Notes: generated by a model from the sequence alone, not told the origin. Shown: positions 1 to 13,999, numbered from the stretch's first letter. The stretch is 64,000 nucleotides of DNA from Macrobrachium rosenbergii (GCF_040412425.1 NC_089749.1:32274813-32338812); one strand, 5' to 3'. Program-made: numbers and translations.

Positions 1-862
1 TTGCCTGTTCTTTGAAGAATAAAAGATGATGATGATTTAGATTATAACAAGAAGATAGGTACTAATCTAAATATTTATTAGTATTAACACCAAGGCCTTG
101 GCAACACTTTTTTTTTTTTTTAGCTAACTAAGAATAGCCTATTATTTCTTGAAAGTCCTGCTTGCTCTTGGTGTATAATTGATTCATTCAGATGGTAACT
201 TAAAGTGTAAGACCATGTAGATAACTTCATATGCTTTCTAGCCCGAAATGGTCAATATTGAAATCTAAATGCTAAGTGCAATGTATTTTCAGCAGGTAAA
301 GAAAATTAACATGCCTATAGACATAGGAATAAAAAATTTTTTTGGGGCAAAAATATTCAATTGGTTAGGTAATATTTACAAGTAAACCGTTATTTTTCAA
401 AATACTAATATTTCAATAACAAATATAAAATAAATATTTTCAAAATTATTTCATTGTCTGTGCACATTGCAGACCTATGTTCCAGCTGGTGTATGTTGCC
501 GCCAATCAGATGGTTGCGTCACACAAGAGTTGCATTAGTTCAAATAAAAAAAAACTTGTAAGGGCGTCAAATCACGTCTCTCTTTCCTTGTGTTTCTCCT
601 TTCAGATGTACATTAATCACGTCATGTATTTTACCTGTCTTTATTTCAGATTCTTTGTGTACCTCATCTTATGCATCATTGTACGGCCTTTCTGCCGATA
701 TGTATATCTACCTTTTATATGTCATGTACCAAATGTTGCACATATTTATATGCTTTCTGAAAAACACAAATCCTGTATGGACGCTGCAGGGGGTCTCAGG
801 TCGCCCGCTATCTTTCTGTCCGCTTTTTGTCTTATAAACACCTGTCGAGAATAATAGTTATT
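1..862. other. AT-rich intergenic sequence, no gene seen
   Basis: The stretch is AT-rich with short poly-T and poly-A runs. The longest open frames are low-complexity, rich in Phe, Tyr and Cys, and match no family I recognise. No RNA gene or clear repeat boundary is visible. Confidence 0.6.
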
Positions 863-879
863 TAGTTATAAATGATTTG

Positions 880-925
880 TTTGACCAGACCTCTGAACCC
901 TTTTAGGGTTCTTCTCGGACTGGGG
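880..925 (-). repeat. LINE 3' tail with short stem-loop
   Basis: On the minus strand this tail contains a small inverted repeat (GAACCC, four-base loop, GGGTTC) followed by GGTCTGGTCAAA. A similar stem plus GGTCTGGTTAAA ends the tRNA-derived SINEs at 38.67-39.23 kb and occurs alone near 9350 and 36150. This suggests the tail is the recognition end used by the LINE reverse transcriptase. Confidence 0.55.
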
Positions 926-994
926 AAAAAAAAGAAAAGGGGGAAGAATACATAAAAAATTAAATAATTAAATAAATAAAAAATGGGAAAAACT

Positions 995-3900
995 TTAAAA
1001 TAAAAAAAATCGAGGGAAAAAAGGGAGCAAAAAAGAGGGGAAAAATGATATTTTATTTATTAATTTGATTTTGTTTAAGAAGAGAATGATATTAATTGAA
1101 AAGTTATTACCTTCAGCTACAATATCCTTTATTGATTTATTTTGTAAATAAGTATTTCTTTTATGTTGCCATCTGGGACAGTCAATCAAGATATGTTTGA
1201 TTGCTATTGGGATGTTACATTTTTCACAAGTTATTGGATTTGTGTGCGGAGTTGACATCAGATGACCATGTGTGAGTCTGGAATGTCCTGTTCTGAGTCT
1301 TGTTAAAATTACTTCATTAATTCTTTGTTTTTGGGTAGAAGAATGCCCCTTTTTAACTTCGTTCTTAATTTGTCTTAGTTTGTTTTGAGGGGGTACATTT
1401 GTCCAATCATTTTGCCAGCCCCTGTAAATAAAAGGTTTAACTGATGCTAGCCAGTCTGATATAGGAGCTTTCGTAGTAGTTGAGGGGATTGCACAAGGCA
1501 ATTTAGCAGCTTTATCTGCTTTCTCATTACCCTCAATGCCTACATGGGCTGGGATCCAACAAACATGAACTTGAAGGCCGTTTGTAATTAATTGATGAAT
1601 TTCCCGTTAGATATTTTGGACAAGGTGATTATTTGATTTAAATGATCCTATTGCTTCAATTGCACTTCTCGAGTTGCTCAATATGAGTGCTGAAGGAATT
1701 CCTTTTTTGGATATAATCTGGAGAGCCAATTCTATGGCTTTTAATACAGCTGTAAATACTGATGATATTAGAGGAAGGCCCATTTGGGTAGTTTCATCAC
1801 CTGAATAGGCTGATGAGCCCACTCCAGCTTCATTTTTGGATCCATCCGTATAGATTATGATGGGATTACCCTTCCATCTTGTGTTCCATGGCATGTTGAT
1901 GGTACATTTCTGTGTTGAACATATATTTCTTTGAAAGATATGATAAATATGTGCATATTTTTGCCCTTTTTAGTGTCCACGGTGTGATCTGATTTATTTC
2001 TTGGGTAAATTTGGGTATCATGTTATGTAATTTCAATAGATGATTAGTTTTTTTAGTAAATGAGTTTTGACTTGGGTTATTGTTTGTATTTTGATTATTT
2101 AGAAATTTATTTGATACAGGAGATGTGCCTGCTTGAAGGGATGAGCCTCTTCTTAAAGTAATTAGATCTCTGTAATATTTTAGAGGCAGTTGGCCTGCTT
2201 CTGCTAGGATGGAGACAGTTGGAGATGAATGGAAGGCTCCTGTACATATATGCACTCCCTCATGATGTAAAGCATCTAGAGATTTTAGAGTTGCTTCTGA
2301 GGCAGCTGAATAAATTGGACAGCTATAATTTATAATTGATAGTACTGTTGCATTGTACATTAACATTGTACCTCGTCCTGCACCCCATTTGGTGTGAGAG
2401 ATTTTCTTTAATAATATAAGGGCTTTAGATCCTTTGGCTTTGATATATTTGATATGATCTTTCCAATTTAAATGTTGGTCAAAAATTATACCCAAATATT
2501 TAACACTATTGCACATGTTTATCTCTTCATTATAAAGCTATAACTTATCGGTTTGTTGTTTCAACCATCTTTTGTCTTTGTAGAAGATAATGCCATTTGT
2601 TTTATTTATCGACAACTTGAAACCTACTGAGTTAGTCCAAGTGGTTATATTATTTGTTGCTATATTAAGTATTCTTTGAGCATGTCTCAGAGAATAACTT
2701 GAATAATATATTACAAAATCATCCACATAAACTATTTTGTACACCCTCAGGCAGGTTCACAGTAATATCACCTATTGCCAGGGCAAATAAGATGCAGCTC
2801 AAAATACTGCCTTGAGGGATACCCTCCTCTTGTATGTAGGAATTTGAATATGTATTTTCTATGCATACTTGAAATGTACGATTTGTTAAAAAATTGTTGA
2901 TAAATATTGGAAGGTGACCTCGAATATCAGACCTGTGGAGTTTGTGCATAATGTTGTATCTCCATGTGGTATCATATGCTTTTTCTATATCAAAGAAAAT
3001 AGCCACTGTTAGCTTTTTCTTTTCAAATCCTTTTTTAATATGATCTTCTAATTGAGTTAATGGGTCTAGTGTGGATCTATCAGCTATTGATCCCGATTGG
3101 GTAGGTGATAAGATTGAGTATTCTGTTATGACACTTGTTAATCTCAAACTAACCATTTTCTCCAACAGTTTGCACAAGCAACTTGTTAGTGATATTGGCC
3201 TATAATTTGTGGGGTTGCTAGGGTCTTTTCCTGGTTTGCTGATGGGTATGATTATTGAATATCTCCACTTAGTTGGGAAGACATGCATTAGCCATATGTT
3301 ATTATATAACTTTAATAAGAATTCTTTAGCTAGTGTAGCTAAATTCTGGATCATTTCAAAAGAAATCATATCATGCCCCGGAGCTGAAGATCGACATGAT
3401 TTTAGGGCAAAATTAAGTTCATTCATATTGAATTCTTGGTTATAATCAAGGTCCTCATCAGTTTCAAAATTAAGTGTATGATTTATTTTTTGTGTTCTAA
3501 TTCTTTTGAAGTGTTCATCTAAATTAGAATAAGCACTAATATCTTCTATATGTTTGGCTAATATATTTAAAATATCTTGTAGGTTATGATTTAGTTTGCC
3601 ATTATATAGGATTGGGCTTCTAGGTAGTCTTACATGTTTACCATTGATTTTACGGATTTTGTGCCATATTTCCTTAATTGAAGTATTTGGCGACAACTCT
3701 GAAATATAATTTTTCCACGACTGAGCTTTTTCGAATATTATTGTTTTTCGAAATTTTGCACTATATTTATTGTAAAGTGGTTTAATGTGATCAATAGTTA
3801 TACTTATAACTATTATCTTGTTTAGTTTGTTTATATTACAAGGGCCTTTATTAAGGGTGTTTAATCTAGACTTTAGTCTACTCAAATTACATGCCAGTGT

Positions 3901-4807
3901 GTGTTTGGTTTGATTTAAGAGAGATAAATTATTAGACCACCATGGAATGGGGGATATATTAGGGGTTGAAGAAGTTTTGGGGATGAATTTATCTGCAGCA
4001 CTGATTACAAAACTAGAAAAGAAATCATTTGTGACATTATTGTTCTGATTTAATGGGAAGGGAGGGATATTTCTAGTTTGTAAATTGTATTTATCCCAGT
4101 CAGCTTTCAGTAAGTTATATTTTATGGGAAATGATTGTTTTTGGTTGTTCAAATAATTCAAAACAATTGGAAAGTGATCGCTAGTATATGAGTCGTCTAG
4201 GACATTCCATTCCAGTTTTTCAATTAATTCCAGTGAGCATAATGAAATATCTATTAAGGAGAAAGTTAAATGAGTTTTTGAGTAGTACATTGGCGAATCA
4301 CTTTCATTCAGGCAATGTAAATTCTGAACATTTACGCAATTCTCAATGTTTGAGCCGGCCAAGTTACTAGCACGTGCGCTGTCCCACAATGGATTATGGG
4401 CATTAAAAGTCACCTACTATTAGTAGGGGGCCATTTACATTATTTAGTATTTGTGGTAAATCACTAAAGTTTGAGTTAAAATTTGGTTGATTATATAGAT
4501 TTAGTATAGAGATAATTTGATTGTCTGGCATATGCAATTTGATTGCAGTTATTTGATATGACAGTGATGTAATATTTAAGGGTTCATAAGTTGAATCGTT
4601 AGGAATATATATAGCTGTTCCTAGCTTGCCATCCGCTATTGGTGAGTGGCAAGCTAATTTATATTTTCTAAAGTTCTTAGGAGTTGTACCAATATGCTGT
4701 AGACATATGCAAACAGGTTTATGTTCCTTTATTATTCTCTGGATTTCGCCTAGCCGAAGCCGAGTAGAAAATCCATTCATATTCCACTGAATTATTTTAT
4801 TGGTCAT
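995..4807 (-). pseudogene. LINE ORF2 pseudogene: endonuclease, reverse transcriptase, RNase H
   Basis: In order on the minus strand: an EEP endonuclease starts at 4807 (QWNMNG, later VGDF...NAHNPLW and SDHFPI). The RT core follows (NYRPISLTS, QGSILS, and YVDD at about 2728-2717). RNase H follows at 1894 (YTDGS, KAIELAL, then WIPAHVGIEGNEKADKAAK near 1545). A Cys/His tail lies near 1215 (CEKC...H...DC). Visible breaks: one extra T in a T run after VGDF (near 4410); a one-base frame change just before YVDD (near 2740); a TAG stop near 2533; a frame change near 1880; and a TAA stop near 1610 inside RNase H. The expected acidic residue in the third RNase H motif is Asn (SNSRSA instead of SDSRSA), so this domain would be inactive even in frame. 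Confidence 0.92.
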
Positions 4808-5198
4808 TGTTTGGTGGGATTGGCATTAGATTTTGTAAGTTAATTGATGATTTAGCTATATCCCGTAACATTTTAAGGGAGTTTGTGTTACTTCGCAGCT
4901 AGGTTTGATTGCTGAATATTTGATGCATTGATCGGTTCTTCTTCATATTTCCTTATTAGCAAATCTATTTGAGTTTTGATCATGTTTTTCTTCAGTTTTA
5001 AGGATTCTGAGCATAGTTCGCCATCTTGATGGAATGTTAAAGGGCTCTTTCGGAACCTACTAGTTAATTATGAAATTTCAGGTTACATTTTCATTTTTGT
5101 TAGGTGAACGATTGTACGTCATTATGAAACACTCTTGACTTCCGCAAGATAAATCATGTTCCGAGTGTTGAAGGAATGTTCTAATCTCTGGGTATCAA

Positions 5199-7035
5199 TT
5201 ATGTTTCCATTACTGGATGTTGAAATATTTTTGTTAGGAATTTCTGGTATAGGTATGTTGGATCTCCGATGTGCTGGTATAAAATTTTGATTTGAATTTT
5301 TAGTTTATTATTATTATTATTCTTTGGTCTTGTTGAGGATTGATTTGATGTGGTTGTAATTTGATTAATTTTATGGGTTTCTGATTCTTCAGTGGCATGT
5401 TTAATTGAAGGTTTCTGCATTGATTTTGGTGATGAGAGTGCAGATAAATTAGTTGATTTATCCATATTTGGGGAATCGTTATTTATATTTGTCTTGGATT
5501 GTGGAACACTATGGATTTCTACTTGTGATGCAGTTAATGTAATCTGTTTCTGATTAATGGGCGAGACTGGGGTTTTGCTAGATCGATCTGTGAATGGAAT
5601 GTTAGGTTTTTTTCCCTTAGGGGGATTTCTGTCAATTACTTCCCTTTTTTTATTATGGTTATTTTTGTCAATTAAGTTTTCTGTGGATGATGTTAGTGCA
5701 TTATGAGTTTCCAGATCTGGATTATTAACCTCTGCTGATTTTTCCATATCACTGGAATTCGTCTCTGAACAATTAACTGGGCTTGTTACTGGGGAGGTCT
5801 GTTGCAACTGTACTCTTGGGCTTTTATGAATAGTAGAGGAGGGGGAGAGGTGTGTCTCAGCTATTCTGTGTTGAGATTCTTTATGTTTATTATGAGTTGT
5901 TACAGCATTTTGCTGGGTCATTGATTCCTCTCACCTTCAGTTCAAGTTTGGCTTCGTTAACGGGCATTCCAGTTCTGTCCATTAACATTTGTAATTCTGT
6001 ATAATATTGATAAAATATGCAGTCTTTAGATTTTGCAAGATGGTTTAATTTGCAATTTACACATTTGAAGGTTTTGCATTTCCAATTTGTTGTGTGGTCT
6101 TCAGAACATACAGCTCATATAGCATTATTTCTACATCTTTTGGTTGAATGGCCATATTTTAGACAGAACATTGGAGAGGTTTAGGGACAAAGGGGCGAAC
6201 TTCTCTATTTAGTCCTAGAATTTTTATTTTTCGTGGTAATTCCCTGTTTGTAAGTTTTATTTTGACTATTTTAATATGTTTATTTGCATCCTTTCTACTT
6301 GGGACAGTATATAATTCCAAGTCATGTATGTTGTTGTATCTTAATTTAAGGGAGTCAAAGATTTGTTTTGATGGTAGCTCTTTTTCATCATTGTCTGGGA
6401 GCAATTACTGTTCCTTGTGTATAGTTTAGTGTTTCATGGCTGGTTACTGTTACTTTTATTTCATTTATGTTGGTTGTTTGTAGAAAGGGGGCTTTGGTTG
6501 TTGTTTGTATTAGCCATTCATTGTTTTTGATATGTCTACATTCCATGTCTTGTGTGGGGTGTATATTTAATAATTTGTTCTCTAATATGGCTGGTGAGAT
6601 CTGTTTTTCTGCTTTTAATATTAAAAATCTGGACCAATTGTCTGGTCCAAAGATATGTTCAAAATGAACTAGTGTTGGATTGAGTCAATAGTTATTTCTT
6701 TTTAATTTTTTCACATTCATTGGTGATGAGATGTCTTCTGTTGATGGAGTTTTAGGAGGATTACTTGTCTCTATTTTAGAGTTATTGTCCTTTATGTATG
6801 GTTCCAGTGTTATGATACTGGAGTTTACCAATTTGTTATTATTTGTTTCTTTTTGACTTTCTAAACTCTTCGAGTCTTTAGGAATTGATATTTTACTTGG
6901 AACAGGATGTTCCATTGTAGCGTTTATATCTATGCTAAGGAGATTCGGGAGCGACGTTCCATTAGTCATCGACTGTGCCAGAATTTTACCATCATGGGGT
7001 CCAGGGGTACTAATATCTTCACGACTACTTTGCAT
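5199..7035 (-). pseudogene. LINE ORF1 (gag-like, CCHC zinc knuckles) pseudogene
   Basis: Three open segments in different frames (7035-6685, 6404-6159, 5921-5199) lie immediately 5' of ORF2 on the same strand. The middle part leads into zinc-knuckle sequence near 6170-6020, seen as CLKYGHSTKRC, AVCSEDHTTNWKC and CVNCKLNHLAKSKDC. The first Cys of knuckle one lies across a frameshift at about 6160, and the first Cys of knuckle two has become a TGA stop (about 6118). The C-terminal part is low-complexity, rich in Ser, Thr, Asn, Gln and Lys, as is common in LINE ORF1. In intact relatives ORF1 binds the element RNA. This copy cannot encode one continuous protein. Confidence 0.8.
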
Positions 7036-9346
7036 AAAGGATATAATAATAATAAAAAAAACAATAATAATAATAAATCTTGAAAAGATATCATTGGCTT
7101 TTTATGAAGTTGAATGTTCCACTAATGGCACGAGTGGGAACTGACTCCCAAATGTCCGCGTCCCTACCCTACCCCAAAAGGGGGATGGCACATCATGATT
7201 AGTATGGCCCAAGTGTAAGCAAAACCCGCTTGCTAGGACTGAGTGTATTGTAATAATACAGTCATCCCCATCCTGATCACAATATGGGCTAACCGGACAG
7301 AAAGCCAAGAGTCCTATTCCTAGAACCAGGCCCCCCTGGAATCTGTGGTCCAGCTCCACAGAATAGTTCCGCCTGAAAAAACAGGTCCTAACATTATCAG
7401 GTAGATGATGGTTCTACCGCAGTTCCCACTATTTAGCTTCAGATTCAACTTCACTCCATGCTATGACAAAAGTGGAAAAATCCACAAAACTATCCCTAAA
7501 GTGCATTAATATATATGTGGGACACTTGGGATTAAACTTAGGAAAAAAAAAAAATAGATCCATAGGTTCGAGAGCCCCCTCACCACATCAAGGTTGTCTC
7601 AATTTGAGGAGGAGACAATTCTGTTAACCCTTTAAGATTTCAATGACATCATGCAAATTTCATTCCTTGATATTATGGTCAGACCATCCATTTGGGAAAC
7701 AAAGAAATTTCTGCCCTTGGCTAACTTCATCATATTCTAAATTTTGTAGCTGTAACTTTTCAAAGCTAATAAAGTAAAGTAACACAATTCAGTTTAAAAA
7801 AAAAAAAACCAGCATTCCATCATGGAATAAAAGTTTACAGAAAGCAAACCAGTAAAATAGAATTATCAGTGCAGTAAAATAAAATTATTACCAAGCTCAT
7901 ATGCATTAAGCCACAATGGAGTTTCTTTTACCACAGACAAGTTTTGGACCGGGCCCCCCCAACACAAATGGAAAAAAAATCTGTAGAATTGTGTACTAAC
8001 TGATCAATGAAAGTCAGTGATACAATGTACCAACTTGTTGGATTGCCAATCAGACAAAAAATGTTGAGGAACTAGTAGTTCTTTTGCCTTCTCAAGAAAA
8101 AAAATGAGATCTGTATACTGCTAGGATATAAAACATTGAAGTTATGTTTCATAAATATAGTTTTATCTTACTAGGCTTACCCTCTTCACGTTGCTGAGGA
8201 ACTATACAAGTTACATACTGTAAGAGGACTAGTTCTGGTGGGCAAATGTCCTGTTAAGAGATATATTCAATAGAAGCACTCGGCAGAACCACGTTTCCAG
8301 ACATCTGGCACCACAACTTATGAGGTTTTTTGATGTGAAGCATAAAATTTCCTTCATCTTGTATTAAACAGCACACCCTTGCAAGTGTACTGTAAACATT
8401 ATCGCTATATGAATCACTCAAGTATCACATATTGTGTGTGTAACTTAACTTCCATTTGTTTGGGCATCATATTTCTTTAAAAAATATAGTATGAAGATTA
8501 CGAAACACAAAAAAAAATTTAAAAATTTTATGGTAAAAAGATTCCAGAGTTGACTCAAATGAGGGTAAAAACGAGACACCTCATATTCAACGATAAATTA
8601 CATACAGTACATAGGTTTATACATATCTACACTATCTACAAATGCAAAACATAAATACATCACAGGAATTAATTCTACTTACATTTATGTCCTAATTAAA
8701 CTCCGTTTAATTTAGATTTTTACAGCTGATATCACAATTTGAAGGCATGATGCCTCTTCTTACATCCTTACCATTTCAAGCGGATTCCAAGTTTCAGATA
8801 TTACTGTCTTTATAAAAGTAAAAAATTAATATTAGGAAAATGACAATACTAAAGCAGTATTACAGTTCTTGTCGGTGTCAAAAGACACCAAGAAAAACAA
8901 AATTATACACATTAAAAAATAATCATCATTACTTCTGGGAGCACAATACTTTGGCAGATATTGTATAAAATTACAATCATTATAGAATACTACATAGTGC
9001 ATAAAGATCTCAATTCCTTGGTAAATCTAAGCCACTCAAAAGAATAAAGATAAAGTTTTCAACTGGACAGTTATCACTATCAAACTACTCAAAATATTAC
9101 ATTTCCACAACTACCACATCACACACCTAAAGGAAACAAACCAACAGTGAATACAAGTAGGTAATACAATTAAATATCTGGTAGTCAGAATGTTAATAAA
9201 ATCACTTCATATTAATTTACATTACAATGAAACATTAACTACAAGCTTAAATTACCATAATATCTACACGTTATAAAAGGCAACGTATTCAACAGAAGAA
9301 ATTTCATACCATACAACTGTGGCCAATAACATAATATTATTATGTA

Positions 9347-9370
9347 GTTTAACCAGACTACTGAGCCAAT
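9347..9370 (-). repeat. Solo fragment of SINE/LINE tail
   Basis: GTTTAACCAGACTACTGAGC on the plus strand matches the tail end of the SINEs at 38.67 and 38.96 kb. Only the last part is kept, as expected for a heavily truncated insertion. Confidence 0.4.
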
Positions 9371-12300
9371 TCAGCATAACATTTAATAGTATATAAATGA
9401 CAAAACTGCAGAATTCTACTAATGAAATAGTAGGTGCCACAGATGGCAATACACTTAAATATGAACTCAGCAAATTTCAGCAATCAGAGAAGCAGAGCCC
9501 ACCTTAAGTACTGTACCCTCTGTAACCACCACTAAAAAAGGTAGACTTTGATTGTTGTGCTGCAATAAAGAAACCTAATATATTTAACCCTTCTACTTAG
9601 TTCTCTTGTGTATCAAATCATGATTTATACTAATGCAGCAAAACATAAAATTAAAATAATTATAAGGCAGACTAAAAGACCACTATGCAAAAACTCTTAG
9701 CTCTCAATAATTCTTCTGGTATAAAAGATTTGTTAGGTGCCACAAATTACTTGCAAAAGAGTATTCACCAATTCAGAATCACACTATAAATAAATAATAT
9801 TGAAATTTTTTATTTGAACTTCTCTACCTCCTAACCTCTCTAGATGCTGCTTCATAAAATAATTTCTCTTGAACCTTCTTCCTCTGTTATCTGGTCCAAT
9901 TCATCCCTTTCCTTCACTGACAGCATGGTAAGTTCTTGAATCTACCAAATTTACAACATGACAAAGTGAAAAATACACTAAAAACTGAAAAAGTAATCTT
10001 GCAAACTTTAATTATAATATCTGATGTCTTCCTAACTTATGAGTGTTGATGGCACACCAGCTATTTACTGCTACTCAGTGTTTTTTCTGACTTAAGTCAC
10101 TTATGAAGTTAAATGAACTGAGAATGATTAAATTTTCACAATTCTAAAGTATTACTGTGAAGAAGAGAATACAGCAAGTAAAGTACAATTTTACCTTGCC
10201 CATTACATACTAATGTCATCACTGTTACTATTTAAGTCTTTTCTTTCTTGAACTCCTAACACAGGGAAATATTAAAGTCAAATAAATGTAGAATGATTAA
10301 GTAAGCATGTATACTATGTCTTTTGAAAACTGCAGAGATGAAATACACCAGCTGCAAATATCCTAGAACTAACATAAAACCTAGGCCTTTGTTTTCAGTA
10401 AAATGATGAAATATTTTCCTAATGCAAGTCAACTACAATAAGTGCCATTCTGAATACCAGTACAAACTACACACATTGTACATTGTCAAAATGTAAATCT
10501 TTCTATGAAAACTCTAAACATCCTGCTTCTTCCCATCATCAAGACAAGGTGTCTCAAGTTTTTATTTCAAGGAATTTCTGTAGAAATTACATTAATATGG
10601 ATTTATACAAGAAAACTCTACACACAATTTCAAAAAGATAACTATCTGCTCCCTTTTTACCAATATTATTTGTGGTCCATCTACTTTAATAACACTGTAA
10701 ATGGAATAGAAGTTCATGACAGCTAAAAATGGACATTCAATACAGTACTGCATATGGAAAAAAAATATTTTCACCCAAGAATGAAAAAGGCTAATGTAGT
10801 TTTATCCTGAAATAAAGGATTTGGAGTAATTAAGTTATAATCTTTTAATTTCATGTGAAATTTCAATAAATGAACTGGACAAAATGTCAAAAATGCTACA
10901 AATAGCCCTATGAGTCATATGACTATCTTCCTAGTTAAATGATATCATTTTTCATTAAAAGCACCTTATTGCTTAGTAAAAAATCAATGATAGACAGTGA
11001 CTTTCTAACATAACTGTTTATCTAGCACTGTATACAGCATTTATACAAATATCTTTTTCCAGAAAAAGACATAAAGGTTCAGCTATACTAGAATGTACCA
11101 ATATACAATAGCCAGATTCTGAAAAATTCCAATACACTGTATATTTCTTCTAATAACCTACAATATATTTCTGAAGATTTATGAGATTTTTAAATTTTCT
11201 GTTCTCTTGTAAGTTATACAAATCCATATGCTCATTATCACAATTTTCCACTTAACATACTTCAAACCTTAAATATTCTTAATGGTTGAATGCTTATCTT
11301 CTTTCTTTTATAGGCTACAAATACCAAAATATTTGCTTATTGGCATCCTTCAACTTCGTATTACTGCCATGAAAAAGTGTACAGCCATGAACTGAAAATG
11401 TACAACCATACAACCAACACTTGCTATTTCAACCACAAAATACAATACCATTAACAACCTATCACACTATCATTGTAAAAAAACACATTCCTAAGCAATA
11501 CTAAACATTCTAGACATCATCAGTCCTCTAAAAAAACTTAAAAGTACAACACTATGGAAGTTCAAAAATTTCTGCAAATTTCTTTGAACACTTAAGAATT
11601 ATTCATGACTAGTTAATGAATAAAAAGAACTGGAGCCCTCCCAAACGAGTAACGTAAAACAGGAGATTCAGGAACATGCCTGCAGTGCTACATTATCAGT
11701 GATAATGATCATGTCCAAGATATACCACGATATTTTGAAAACACCTAAGCATTAATCATCTTGTCAAGAATCAAAAACATTTTATAATATTTTTTGAGAA
11801 AAAGTTCTTTATTAGCCTTGACAGCCTAGACCAATTACTGAGTTCAAAAAACAGTTTGTCATGAGTGGTTAATAGCTACAAAATGGAGTAGTCTACATGC
11901 AGTGCGAGTCCCCACCCTTTTGCATGAAATTTTCCTCTTCTTTGATCTCGTTAAGATAAATATGGTTGCCCGAGCTTCGTCAGTTGTTATTTACTGACAA
12001 GGTAAGTTTTAATTTGGAATCTGGACAAGCCTCCTCTGAATGACAAAGAAATCAATATAATTTTCTATGCATGTTGTACAAAAAATTATCAAAACTTTAC
12101 TTAGAACAGATTTTCACAAATATCAAATAAATGAATTCATTAATATCAAATTTATAAAACATCAAATCATAACTGCACTGCATGCTAATATTTGAATGTA
12201 GCACTTATTTATTGATGTGTATCGTTATTGCAAACCTATTCAAAATACCATAAAAGGAAGAACCACAAGAAAGCTTAAAAAGACAGCAGAAAGTATTCCG

Positions 12301-12682
12301 AACAACATTTCCATCATCAATCCTATGGAAATCTGGCCTACTGTATGTATACAATGTAAACAAATTTTAAAACCAAATTTCAAAGTTTTGTTAAGGCATA
12401 ATATTAAAAACTGACTTCTACACATTTCTCCTTATTTTCAATCTAATATACATTAATGCAACACTAAAGGCTCGGACATACTACAAAAAGACATTATCAA
12501 AATTCTTTTACAAAAATTTCCTATTCATGAGGCTGAAAGCGACAAATATTAGTGTTCTGGTTACTTAAAGCCAACCAATGAAACTCTTTTAAGGGAAAAC
12601 TTTTCAAACAGAAAATTTTTAATGAAAAACAACCTGCAAACAATTACAGTAGCTGGCAACCAATCGTCACTCTATTTCTGTT

Positions 12683-12709
12683 ACACACACACATACACAC
12701 ACACACACA
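12683..12709. repeat. (CA)n microsatellite
   Basis: An interrupted CA dinucleotide run just 3' of the SUFU stop codon (on the gene strand, TG repeats in the presumed 3' UTR). Confidence 0.95.
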
Positions 12710-12836
12710 AACAATCACAGATCCACTATCTGTTTGGTAAATAACTGTTTTGAGGATTCTTTCACTCTGAAGCCTTCTCTCTTCCCTTGTGCATAGCTGC
12801 TGTTCACAGATTGTATTTGCACCAAAGGGGATAATG

Positions 12837-12908
12837 TCAAACTTCTTCTCCCACAATAGTTATGGAAAGTTTCTTGTTAGGCCATCTAAATGTTAAGGGT
12901 ATAGTAAC
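12837..12908 (-). CDS. SUFU: SUFU terminal coding exon
   Basis: The acceptor TTTCCACAG ends at 12909. The exon is in phase 0 and encodes 23 residues (beginning VTIPLTFRWPNKKL) and a TGA stop at 12839-12837. It corresponds to the human C-terminus (KLPKEYSWPEKKLKVSILPD): the WP.KKL motif is conserved and the tail is about seven residues shorter. A longer open frame over the same bases runs into the CA repeat in a different frame and is not the gene. Confidence 0.93.
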   Translation of the reverse strand, partial: VTIPLTFRWPNKKLSITIVGEEV

Positions 12909-13733
12909 CTGTGGAAAGAAAGACTTGTTCATGCCTAGGGAGTTACTTAACTTAGCCTACGTCTAAATATATACTTTATATCACTTTTTCTTAATTAAAG
13001 CAGAGACCAATATCCAAACCATTTTTAATTCTTACTGGGCTGACCCAAAGGGTTTATTTTTATTTCAGATTTTAGCTAAGAAATTTAGCTTAATTCAACA
13101 GTTGGAAAAATTTACATGTTGAATAAATTTTTTTCATGTGAATAACTTTTTTTCATGTTGGGCGACAACAGTATAATTACATAAAATTCAAGTAATGTCC
13201 AGCATTTTCTGCACTCTAGGACTGGGTCATGCGGATCATTCTTTACATACCATGAATTGTGCCTTTTCAACACAGGCATCCAGCCACTTATCTGAGAAAC
13301 CTTAGTAGCCTGGCTACATCACCTAGCTATTAACCTACACAATCAAAAGTCAATTCTGATTTTCACATACAGTAATACCCCGAACTTGCATGATTTGAGT
13401 TGCACAAATTCACAGACACACGAATTTTTCATTGGAACTTAACTAATGGTCACACATGAGTTTTTCACAGACACGCGAACATTTGTGAACACTGAGAAAC
13501 CCTGCAAAAGTGTTTGTTTAATTATTTAGGTAATTTATAAGTTTTCAAGCTTTTATGTGTAAATTAATTAACATTAAATATTATTAAAAATAATATTTTC
13601 TCTCTCTCTCTTTTAGTGAGATGAATTTTTATGGTACATGTATACAGGTATGTTTATTTGTATGATAAATAAACTTTTTACATAATAATAAGTACTAATT
13701 TTCAAATATTAATAAGATTAATAAAACTAAATA

Positions 13734-13734
<1 letters not shown>

Positions 13735-13783
<49 letters not shown>
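13735..13783. repeat. (AAT)n microsatellite
   Basis: About 16 AAT units inside the Tigger-like element. Confidence 0.95.
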
Positions 13784-13786
<3 letters not shown>

Positions 13787-13995
13787 CTGTAATTACAAAA
13801 TTCGTATTATTTTGAACAAACAAATTCTTCCCTCGACTTTTGTAAGAAGGTGGAAAGCAAAAGCTGTCAGACATGTCATTTAACATGACAAGAAGGGGAG
13901 TGTTGCTAATCAGTGGTCAAAGTTTTCTTGTAATTCTGTGTGTGTGTGTCTGTAATAATTCATAAAAAATTTCACTCTCTTAAGTAAGGAAAACT

Positions 13996-13999
<4 letters not shown>

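Larger units (their letters stand above)
863..7400 (-). mobile_element. Degenerate I-like LINE (non-LTR retrotransposon) with RNase H
   Basis: Reading on the minus strand, this block holds a gag-like ORF1 with CCHC knuckles (7035-5199), then ORF2 with an apurinic-type endonuclease, a reverse transcriptase and an RNase H domain (4807-995), then a short 3' tail. That order, with RNase H after the RT and a final Cys/His segment, fits the I/Jockey-group LINEs. The copy is dead: ORF1 and ORF2 each carry several frameshifts and in-frame stops. The 5' boundary near 7400 is approximate. It rests on a GC-richer leader (about 7100-7400) directly ahead of ORF1, which may be the 5' UTR. No target-site duplication was identified. 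The element lies downstream of the SUFU stop codon and in the same orientation. Confidence 0.88.
7401..12836. other. AT-rich flank downstream of SUFU stop; likely includes its 3' UTR
   Basis: I see no conserved coding segment in this 5.4 kb. Reverse-strand AATAAA signals occur at several places (for example 11808-11813), but none can be chosen as the SUFU polyadenylation site from sequence alone. The block holds poly-A runs and one lone copy of the SINE/LINE tail at 9347-9370. Confidence 0.6.

Noticed and set aside
477..854. 125-residue open frame near the window start
   Set aside because: Low-complexity, hydrophobic and Cys-rich, no family resemblance, in AT-rich sequence beside a LINE end.
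12644..12856. 70-residue minus-strand frame overlapping the last SUFU exon
   Set aside because: It runs into the CA repeat (VCVCVC) and is out of frame with the exon, whose own frame matches SUFU and stops at 12837.
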